Program-made: the position numbers and the translations under genes
Assembly: GCA_024642215.1 (NCBI GenBank)
Contig: JAHEBO010000004.1
Coordinates: 33,236 to 84,645, forward strand
DNA length: 51,410 bases
Reading direction: 5' to 3'
From: Limnohabitans sp.
Lineage (GTDB): Bacteria > Pseudomonadota > Gammaproteobacteria > Burkholderiales > Burkholderiaceae_C
Shown: positions 44,987 through 51,410 of the stretch, in pieces
How the letters are laid out: every line of letters starts with the position of its first letter
How positions within the stretch are numbered: the first letter of the stretch is position 1
Notes under the pieces: generated by a model
Told to the model about the DNA's origin: nothing
The model's database searches: none
Seen by the model: the letters and a program-made list of their open reading frames with translations, nothing else

Positions 44987-47900
44987 ATGCCAAAGCGGAC
45001 CGACCTAAAAAGCATTCTCATCATTGGCGCTGGCCCCATCATCATTGGCCAGGCCTGTGAGTTCGACTACTCTGGCGTGCAAGCTTGTAAAGCTTTGCGC
45101 GAAGAGGGCTACAAAGTCATCTTGATCAACAGCAACCCTGCCACGATCATGACAGACCCCGCCACCGCGGATGTCACCTACATCGAGCCCATCACTTGGC
45201 AAACGGTTGAGAAGATCATTGCCAAAGAGCGTCCCGATGCCATCCTGCCCACCATGGGCGGTCAAACGGCGCTCAATTGCGCGCTCGATTTGTGGCACAA
45301 CGGCGTACTCGACAAATACAAAGTGGAGCTCATTGGCGCCACCCCCGAAGCCATCGACAAAGCGGAAGATCGCCTCAAGTTCAAAGACGCCATGACCAAA
45401 ATTGGTTTGGGATCTGCGCGCTCTGGCATTGCCCACAGCATGGAAGAAGCTTGGACAGTTCAGCGTGAAATGGGTTTCCCTACCGTCATTCGTCCCAGCT
45501 TTACTTTGGGCGGCACAGGCGGCGGCATTGCTTACAACCCTGAAGAGTTTGAGACCATTTGCAAACGTGGTTTGGAAGCTTCACCTACCAACGAACTTCT
45601 CATTGAAGAGTCCTTGCTGGGTTGGAAGGAATACGAGATGGAAGTGGTGCGCGACAAGGCGGACAACTGCATCATCATTTGCTCTATCGAAAACCTGGAT
45701 CCGATGGGCGTGCACACCGGCGACTCCATCACGGTTGCGCCTGCACAAACCCTGACCGACAAAGAATATCAAATCATGCGGAATGCCAGCTTGGCCGTTC
45801 TGCGTGAAATTGGTGTCGATACCGGTGGCTCTAACGTTCAGTTCTCCATCAATCCCAAAGACGGCCGCATGGTGGTTATTGAGATGAACCCCCGTGTATC
45901 ACGTTCATCCGCGTTGGCTTCCAAAGCAACTGGTTTCCCAATTGCCAAAGTGGCCGCCAAGTTGGCGGTGGGTTACACACTGGATGAGTTGCGCAATGAA
46001 ATTACCGGCGGTGCTACGCCTGCCAGTTTCGAGCCCAGCATCGATTACGTGGTCACCAAGATTCCACGTTTTGCCTTCGAAAAATTCCCCACAGCCGACA
46101 GCCGCCTCACCACTCAGATGAAGTCGGTGGGCGAGGTGATGGCCATGGGCCGCACGTTCCAAGAATCCTTCCAGAAAGCCCTGCGCGGTTTGGAAGTGGG
46201 CGTCGATGGCTTGAACGAAAAAACACAAGACCGCGAAGTTCTCGAGAAAGAACTGGGCGAGCCAGGACCTGACCGCATTTGGTATGTGGGCGATGCTTTC
46301 GCCATGGGCCTGACGGTTGATGAAGTGTTCAACCTCACCAAAATTGACCCTTGGTTTTTGGTGCAAATTGAAGACATCGTCAAGATCGAACTTGAACTCG
46401 AAACCACCCACTTGAAAGCCATCACGGCAGACGAACTGCGCGCTTTGAAGAAAAAAGGTTTCTCAGATCGCCGCTTGGCCAAGTTGCTCAAAACAACCGA
46501 ACACGAAGTTCGTGCGCAGCGCCACGCCATGAATGTTCGACCCGTCTACAAGCGTGTCGACACCTGTGCTGCCGAGTTTTCAACCGATACTGCCTACATG
46601 TATTCCACTTATGAAGATGAGTGCGAAGCAGAGCCCACCACCAACAAAAAGATCATGGTCTTGGGTGGCGGCCCGAACCGAATTGGTCAGGGCATTGAGT
46701 TTGACTATTGTTGCGTGCACGCCGCTTTGGCCATGCGCGAAGATGGTTACGAAACCATCATGGTCAACTGCAATCCCGAAACGGTTTCAACCGACTACGA
46801 CACGTCAGACCGCTTGTACTTCGAGCCGCTGACGCTAGAAGACGTGCTTGAAATTGTGGACAAAGAAAAGCCAACGGGCGTGATTGTTCAATACGGTGGT
46901 CAAACACCTTTGAAATTGGCGCTCGGTTTGGAAGCGGCTGGCGTGCCCATCATTGGTACCAGCCCCGACATGATTGACGCCGCAGAAGACCGTGAGCGTT
47001 TCCAAAAGTTGTTGCACGAGTTGGGCTTGCGTCAGCCGCCCAATGCCACAGCGCGCACAGAGCCCGAAGCTTTGGAAAAAGCCGCTGCCTTGGGTTACCC
47101 CTTGGTGGTTCGCCCCAGCTACGTGCTGGGTGGCCGTGCCATGGAAATTGTGCACGAGCAACGCGACCTCGAGCGCTACATGCGCGAAGCGGTCAAGGTC
47201 AGCAACGATTCACCCGTGCTGCTCGATCGCTTCTTGAACGACGCCATTGAGTGCGACGTCGATTGCCTGCGCGACCCCGAAGGCAAAACCTTCATCGGCG
47301 GTGTGATGGAACACATCGAACAAGCTGGCGTGCACAGCGGCGACTCAGCTTGCTCTTTGCCCCCTTACAGCTTGAGCCCTGCCACTGTGGATGAACTCAA
47401 ACGTCAATCAGCGGCCATGGCCGGTGCTTTGAATGTGGTGGGTTTGATGAACGTGCAGTTTGCCATTCAGCACGTCGATGGCAAAGATGTCATCTTTGTG
47501 CTCGAAGTGAACCCACGTGCTTCACGCACCGTGCCTTACGTCTCTAAAGCCACTGGCATTCAGTTGGCCAAGGTGGCAGCACGTTGCATGGCGGGTCAAT
47601 CGCTGGCTTCACAGGGCATCACCAAAGAAGTGACGCCGCCATATTTCAGCGTCAAAGAAGCCGTGTTCCCGTTTGTGAAGTTCCCAGGCGTCGACACTAT
47701 TTTGGGCCCAGAAATGAAGTCCACCGGTGAAGTGATGGGTGTGGGCAAAACATTTGGCGAAGCTTTTGTGAAGAGCCAAATGGGTGCGGGCACCAAGTTG
47801 CCTCGTGAAGGCAAAGTGTTCTTGACCGTTAAGAATGGTGACAAGCCACGTGCTGTGAAAATTGCGCGCGAGTTGGTCGCTTTGGGCTTTGAACTTTTTG

Positions 47901-48211
47901 CAACCAAGGGCACTGCAGCCGCCATTGCGGCTGAAGGTGTACCCGTTCAAGCAGTTAACAAAGTCACAGAAGGTCGTCCTCACATTGTTGACATGATCAA
48001 GAGCAACGAAATTTCCTTGGTCATCAACACGGTGGAAGAACGGCGCAACGCCATTGCTGATTCACGTGTCATTCGCACTTCGGCTTTGCTGGCGCGTGTC
48101 ACAACATTCACCACCATCGCAGGCGCGGAAGCGGCTGTTGAGGGTATGAAATACATGGACAAATTGGATGTCATTTCTGTTCAAGAAATGCATGCCATGC
48201 TGACCGCTTAA
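44987..48211 (+). CDS. carB: Carbamoyl-phosphate synthase large subunit
   Basis: CarB makes carbamoyl phosphate from bicarbonate, ammonia and two ATP. The 1074-residue protein has the two homologous ATP-grasp halves (first with [19 protein letters not shown], second with [20 protein letters not shown]) and a C-terminal MGS-like allosteric domain ([18 protein letters not shown]). Length and motifs are normal. It forms an operon with carA, and greA follows after 21 bases. Confidence 0.99.
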   Translation: MPKRTDLKSILIIGAGPIIIGQACEFDYSGVQACKALREEGYKVILINSNPATIMTDPATADVTYIEPITWQTVEKIIAKERPDAILPTMGGQTALNCALDLWHNGVLDKYKVELIGATPEAIDKAEDRLKFKDAMTKIGLGSARSGIAHSMEEAWTVQREMGFPTVIRPSFTLGGTGGGIAYNPEEFETICKRGLEASPTNELLIEESLLGWKEYEMEVVRDKADNCIIICSIENLDPMGVHTGDSITVAPAQTLTDKEYQIMRNASLAVLREIGVDTGGSNVQFSINPKDGRMVVIEMNPRVSRSSALASKATGFPIAKVAAKLAVGYTLDELRNEITGGATPASFEPSIDYVVTKIPRFAFEKFPTADSRLTTQMKSVGEVMAMGRTFQESFQKALRGLEVGVDGLNEKTQDREVLEKELGEPGPDRIWYVGDAFAMGLTVDEVFNLTKIDPWFLVQIEDIVKIELELETTHLKAITADELRALKKKGFSDRRLAKLLKTTEHEVRAQRHAMNVRPVYKRVDTCAAEFSTDTAYMYSTYEDECEAEPTTNKKIMVLGGGPNRIGQGIEFDYCCVHAALAMREDGYETIMVNCNPETVSTDYDTSDRLYFEPLTLEDVLEIVDKEKPTGVIVQYGGQTPLKLALGLEAAGVPIIGTSPDMIDAAEDRERFQKLLHELGLRQPPNATARTEPEALEKAAALGYPLVVRPSYVLGGRAMEIVHEQRDLERYMREAVKVSNDSPVLLDRFLNDAIECDVDCLRDPEGKTFIGGVMEHIEQAGVHSGDSACSLPPYSLSPATVDELKRQSAAMAGALNVVGLMNVQFAIQHVDGKDVIFVLEVNPRASRTVPYVSKATGIQLAKVAARCMAGQSLASQGITKEVTPPYFSVKEAVFPFVKFPGVDTILGPEMKSTGEVMGVGKTFGEAFVKSQMGAGTKLPREGKVFLTVKNGDKPRAVKIARELVALGFELFATKGTAAAIAAEGVPVQAVNKVTEGRPHIVDMIKSNEISLVINTVEERRNAIADSRVIRTSALLARVTTFTTIAGAEAAVEGMKYMDKLDVISVQEMHAMLTA

Positions 48212-48232
48212 AAGAAGTTTGGAGACATTGAG

Positions 48233-48709
48233 TTGGCTACTATTCCCATTACCCTGCGCGGCGCAGAAAAGCTCAAGGCCGAGCTTCACCAATTGAAAAC
48301 GGTGGAGCGTCCTTCCGTGATCAATGCCATTGCTGAAGCCCGAGCTCAAGGCGATTTGAGTGAGAACGCCGAATACGAAGCCGCCAAAGACCGTCAAGGT
48401 TTTGTGGAGGGTCGTATTCAAGAGGTTGAAGGCAAACTGTCCGCAGCGCAAATCATTGACCCTGCTTCTGTGGACGCGGGTGGCCGAATTGTTTTTGGCA
48501 CAACCGTTGAATTGGAAGAAGAAAGCACTGGCGAAGTGGTCAAGTACCAAATCGTGGGTGAAGACGAAGCCGATCTCAAGTTGGGTTTGATCAACATCAG
48601 CAGTCCGATTGCCCGGGCTCTCATTGGCAAAGAAGAGGGTGATGTGGCTGTGGTGCAAGCGCCAGGTGGAGAAAAACGCTATGAAATCGTGGCGGTGTCT
48701 TACATCTAA
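48233..48709 (+). CDS. greA: Transcription elongation factor GreA
   Basis: GreA rescues backtracked RNA polymerase by stimulating transcript cleavage. The 158-residue protein has the coiled-coil with the acidic tip ([21 protein letters not shown], where Asp and Glu act) and a C-terminal FKBP-like domain ([18 protein letters not shown]). The start is TTG 48233 with GGAG eight bases upstream, giving [14 protein letters not shown]. It is likely co-transcribed with carAB. Confidence 0.97.
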   Translation: MATIPITLRGAEKLKAELHQLKTVERPSVINAIAEARAQGDLSENAEYEAAKDRQGFVEGRIQEVEGKLSAAQIIDPASVDAGGRIVFGTTVELEEESTGEVVKYQIVGEDEADLKLGLINISSPIARALIGKEEGDVAVVQAPGGEKRYEIVAVSYI

Positions 48710-48729
48710 TCTTGGATGCAAGATCAAAC

Positions 48730-48758
48730 AAAAAAGGCGTTCATTGAACGCCTTTTTT
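48730..48758. terminator. Bidirectional intrinsic terminator
   Basis: AAAAAAGGCGTTC (48730-48742) and GAACGCCTTTTTT (48746-48758) form a 13-bp stem with T-runs on both strands. It serves greA on the plus strand and the convergent glycosyltransferase gene on the minus strand. Confidence 0.9.
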
Positions 48759-48804
48759 GTTGTTGGCAGATGAATTGGCTTGGCAACTCATCAGGCGATG
48801 ATCT

Positions 48805-49545
48805 TTATTCTTTCCAATGATCAGCCACCCACAAGGCAGGCTTGATGAACCGGAATTTGCGATTGCGTTTACCGGCCAGCGCATCGGGTGGATTGCATTC
48901 GCCATGGAAAATCACAATGCGTGCATCTTTGGGAATGTAGGGCGCAGTCCAATAATTGGTGGGCCACGATGGAATGCTGTGGTACTTGAAACTAGGACAC
49001 CATTCAGTGGGCCAGTAAGCCAGTTTGCCTTGACGGTGCAAAAAGTCAGACAGATAGGCCTGTTCATTTCTGAACTGTTTGCGAATGCTGTCAAAGTTGT
49101 TGCGGAAATAGTCAAGCACATCGGGGTGTGCGCCCAACTCATATCTGTAAACAGAGGAGTTGCCAGTAATGCGCCATGGCCGCTTGTAGTCATGAATGAT
49201 CATGAAGTCACCAGGCACTTCAAAGAAGCCATCCATGCTGCCAACAATGACCACGTCCACATCCAAGAACAAAGCGGTGCCGCGCAAGCCATGCAGGTCC
49301 TGTGTGAAGGAGGCCAACTTGGTCCATCCACGCTCAGGTATGCCGGCTGGCAAATCCAAAGGGGGAATGGGCAAGCATTGAACTTCACTGCGGATGCCTG
49401 TGGAGTCATCTGTGAGGCACACCATGTTGAAGTCACCCGTCAGGTGCCTGCGCACCATGGCGTACAAACGATTGACATATTCGGGGCCATACTTGGTACC
49501 CCATTTCATGCAAATGATGTGACGTTGAGCGGACTTCTCAGTCAT
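48805..49545 (-). CDS. Glycosyltransferase-like protein with DxD motif
   Basis: A 246-residue predicted cytosolic nucleotide-sugar-dependent transferase. It begins with a HIICMKWGTKYGPEYVNRLYA-like opening and has ALFLDVDVVIVGSMDGFF (about 90-107), whose DVD resembles the metal-binding DxD of GT-A enzymes. The C-terminal IVIFHGECNPPDAL contains a conserved-looking His, as in GT8-type proteins. The acceptor and sugar are unknown. It lies three bases after the YhbY-like gene, so the two are probably one transcript. Confidence 0.75.
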   Translation of the reverse strand: MTEKSAQRHIICMKWGTKYGPEYVNRLYAMVRRHLTGDFNMVCLTDDSTGIRSEVQCLPIPPLDLPAGIPERGWTKLASFTQDLHGLRGTALFLDVDVVIVGSMDGFFEVPGDFMIIHDYKRPWRITGNSSVYRYELGAHPDVLDYFRNNFDSIRKQFRNEQAYLSDFLHRQGKLAYWPTEWCPSFKYHSIPSWPTNYWTAPYIPKDARIVIFHGECNPPDALAGKRNRKFRFIKPALWVADHWKE

Positions 49546-49548
49546 GAC

Positions 49549-50022
49549 TTAGGCTTGGTTGCGCTTTTTGATCGATTTTTGTTTGACCTTGGCGCGCTTC
49601 ACTTGGCCGCCAGAGGTCAGGCGTTGGTTGCCCAACACACGCAATGTTTTCACTTCAGGGCGTTGGCCGCCACGACTGCTGTACTTCAAGACCTTAAAAT
49701 CGCGGGGTCCGGCCATGCGATCTTCTGAAACGGATTTTTCCTTTTCAGGCATGGGGCGCCAGAGCACCAGCAATTTGCCAATGTGTTGAATAGGCGCTGC
49801 GCTGAGGTCTTCAGCCAGTTGGTTGAACATCGCTTCGCGAGCGACACGGTCGTCGCCCAGGACACGAATTTTGATCAAGCCATGCGCCTTGAGCGCCGCG
49901 TCAGTTTCTTTGACAACGGCAGGCGTGAGGCCATCGTTGCCAATCATGACAACGGGATCGAGGTGGTGCGCTTCGGCTCTGTGAACCTTGCGTTGGGCGG
50001 GAGTCAATTGAATTTGAGGCAT
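49549..50022 (-). CDS. YhbY-like CRM-domain RNA-binding protein with basic tail
   Basis: A 157-residue protein. The first 95 residues form a CRM domain as in E. coli YhbY, a pre-50S ribosome-associated protein ([51 protein letters not shown]). The remaining 60 residues are rich in Lys and Arg ([17 protein letters not shown]) and absent from E. coli YhbY. ATG 50022 gives [12 protein letters not shown]; the longer frame to 50112 would cover the rlmE start. It is divergent from rlmE, with 31 bases between starts, as in E. coli. Confidence 0.9.
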   Translation of the reverse strand: MPQIQLTPAQRKVHRAEAHHLDPVVMIGNDGLTPAVVKETDAALKAHGLIKIRVLGDDRVAREAMFNQLAEDLSAAPIQHIGKLLVLWRPMPEKEKSVSEDRMAGPRDFKVLKYSSRGGQRPEVKTLRVLGNQRLTSGGQVKRAKVKQKSIKKRNQA

Positions 50023-50053
50023 GGCGCTATTATCCCTGCTTGAACGGAAGAAC

Positions 50054-50725
50054 ATGAAAGTAAAAACCAAAAGTAAAAAAGTCAATAAGTCGTGGTTGAA
50101 CGACCACGTCAATGACCCCTACGTCAAATTGGCCAAAAAAGAGGGCTACAGGGCGAGGGCAGCCTACAAATTGAAGGAAATTGACGAAACCTTTGGTTTG
50201 ATCAAACCCGGCAATTTGGTCGTGGACTTGGGCTCGGCCCCTGGCGCATGGAGTCAGTACGTGCGCCGCCGTTTGTCGCCTCAGGGGGCTGCTGTGGGGG
50301 ATTTGAACGGCACCATTCTGGCCGTAGACCTCTTGCCCATGGAGCCGGTGGAGGGGGTTCATTTCATCCAAGGCGACTTCACGGAGGCCGATGTCTTGGC
50401 CCAATTGCAGGCCATTGTGGGGGATCGCCCAGTGGATGTGGTGGTGTCAGACATGGCGCCCAACTTGTCGGGCATTGACTCGGTCGATGCCGCAAGGATT
50501 TCCCATCTGATTGAATTGGCTGTCGAATTTGCGCAGATGCACCTCAAACCCCAGGGCGCCTTGGTGGTCAAAGTGTTTCATGGCAGTGGCTACAGCCAGT
50601 TGGTCAAGCTTTTCAAGGATTCCTTCAAGGTGGTCAAACCCATCAAGCCCAAGGCTTCTCGCGACAAATCATCGGAGCAGTTTTTGGTGGGCATTGAACC
50701 CAAAAACAGACCTGCGTCCGTTTGA
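50054..50725 (+). CDS. rlmE: 23S rRNA 2'-O-methyltransferase RlmE (FtsJ)
   Basis: RlmE methylates U2552 in the A-loop of 23S rRNA. From ATG 50054 (GGAAG upstream) it has 223 residues. The basic N-terminus ends in [25 protein letters not shown]. The SAM-binding segment [25 protein letters not shown] and [13 protein letters not shown] carry the K-D-K-E catalytic residues. The usual partner ftsH follows. Confidence 0.97.
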   Translation: MKVKTKSKKVNKSWLNDHVNDPYVKLAKKEGYRARAAYKLKEIDETFGLIKPGNLVVDLGSAPGAWSQYVRRRLSPQGAAVGDLNGTILAVDLLPMEPVEGVHFIQGDFTEADVLAQLQAIVGDRPVDVVVSDMAPNLSGIDSVDAARISHLIELAVEFAQMHLKPQGALVVKVFHGSGYSQLVKLFKDSFKVVKPIKPKASRDKSSEQFLVGIEPKNRPASV

Positions 50726-50853
50726 CTGTTGCGCCAATGGCGCTACAGATCAAATTTCCTTGGACTTTTAAGGCTAAGTCAAGGGAAACTAAGGGTTCTG
50801 ATCTTTCAACAGCCTAGAATGATCGTCAATTCGACGTTAAATGGGAGCTCTTC

Positions 50854-51410
50854 TTGAACAACCCCTGGTTTTCCAAGATTGCCGTATGGCTTGTGATTGG
50901 CATGGTGCTTTTCACTGTATTCAAACAATTTGACAACCGCACGGGTGTGGGGTCTGGCTATTTGGGTTATTCCGACTTCCTAGAAGAAGTTCGCAGCAAC
51001 CGCATCAAAACGGCCACCATCCAAGAGGGTCAAGGCGGCACAGAAATTGTGGCCACCACCACCGACGATCGCCGCATCAAAACCACTGCTACTTATTTGG
51101 ACCGCGGCTTGGTGGGTGACCTCATTGCCAATGGCGTCAAATTTGATGTGAAACCTCGCGAAGAGGGTTCCTTGCTGATGAGCTTGCTGGTCAGCTGGGG
51201 CCCCATGCTGCTCCTCATTGGTGTTTGGATTTATTTCATGCGCCAAATGCAGGGCGGCGGCAAAGGCGGTGCTTTCAGCTTTGGAAAAAGCAAAGCGCGC
51301 ATGCTGGACGAAAACGCCAATCAGGTCACCTTTGCCGATGTGGCGGGTTGCGACGAAGCCAAAGAAGAAGTGAAAGAGGTTGTGGACTTCTTGAAAGATC
51401 CTCAACGCTT
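50854..51410 (+). CDS. ftsH: ATP-dependent zinc metalloprotease FtsH (C-terminus beyond right edge)
   Basis: FtsH is the membrane-anchored AAA+ protease that degrades LpxC and other proteins. The first 185 codons are visible. TM1 is near residues 7-21 (FSKIAVWLVIGMVLFTVF), a periplasmic domain follows, TM2 is about 110-127 (SWGPMLLLIGVWIYFM), then FSFGKSKARM and the start of the AAA module (VTFADVAGCDEAKEEVKEVV). The Walker A motif would lie just beyond the edge. The start is TTG 50854 with GGGAG six bases upstream; the ATG at 50841 is in another frame. Confidence 0.96.
   Translation, partial: MNNPWFSKIAVWLVIGMVLFTVFKQFDNRTGVGSGYLGYSDFLEEVRSNRIKTATIQEGQGGTEIVATTTDDRRIKTTATYLDRGLVGDLIANGVKFDVKPREEGSLLMSLLVSWGPMLLLIGVWIYFMRQMQGGGKGGAFSFGKSKARMLDENANQVTFADVAGCDEAKEEVKEVVDFLKDPQR

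Noticed and set aside
50731..50743. GCGCC/GGCGC hairpin after rlmE as a terminator
   Set aside because: Only five base pairs and no T-run; too weak to call.

Overview
The window looks like the chromosome of a betaproteobacterium, most likely Burkholderiales, family Comamonadaceae (a Limnohabitans/Rhodoferax-like freshwater organism is a guess). The evidence is gene order (mfd | ispD-ispF; relA-tRNA-Val; phaR-rimO-tRNA-Leu-rnr; rpsB-tsf-pyrH-frr-cdsA-dxr-rseP-bamA-skp-lpxD-fabZ-lpxA-lpxB-rnhB; carA-carB-greA; yhbY | rlmE-ftsH) together with PHB genes (bdhA, phaR) and orphan Bug-type binding proteins. It is dense with genes; no gene-free stretch exceeds 300 bases.

Layout. 1-8306: mfd (cut by the left edge), ispD-ispF, a 3-hydroxybutyrate dehydrogenase, an alpha/beta hydrolase coupled to a hydrolase-dead RelA, and tRNA-Val(GAC). 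8307-20445: an accessory block with two MFS carriers, a DszA/NtaA-type flavin monooxygenase, a class II aldolase, a TonB receptor, a Bug binding protein, an EamA exporter, a hydrolase lipoprotein, a di-haem peroxidase lipoprotein and a small membrane protein. 20858-25529: phaR, rimO, tRNA-Leu(CAG), rnr. 25599-29243: an SDR, a bifunctional NAD(P)HX repair enzyme and an amidase. 29300-43598: the long translation/envelope cluster from rpsB to a SpoU-type methyltransferase. 43658-51410: carAB, greA, a glycosyltransferase, a YhbY-like protein, rlmE and the start of ftsH (cut by the right edge).

The most unusual structure is a family of palindromic repeats confined to the accessory block. Two complete copies (8354-8508 and 17486-17640) are both exactly 155 bases long. 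They share the same terminal arms (core GGGGTCAGATCAACATTAA), the same 29-base loop (one difference) and the same offset bulge. The middle 16 bp of the stem differs at 10 positions between copies, yet each copy remains perfectly self-complementary there. Two further loci (about 16590-16617 and 20395-20441) carry only one arm. All four loci touch or abut stop codons, and one seems to have supplied the start codon of the EamA gene. No transposase or integrase is present in the window, so the mobiliser, if any, acts in trans.

Other points of note: uppS is missing from its usual place between frr and cdsA, and the 63-base junction instead holds a perfect 12-bp inverted repeat that buries the cdsA start codon. 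The apparent tRNA-Leu promoter overlaps the start of rnr on the opposite strand, and rnr lacks the N-terminal helix-turn-helix domain. RseP is short and seems to carry one PDZ domain. An inverted repeat upstream of phaR could be its own operator.
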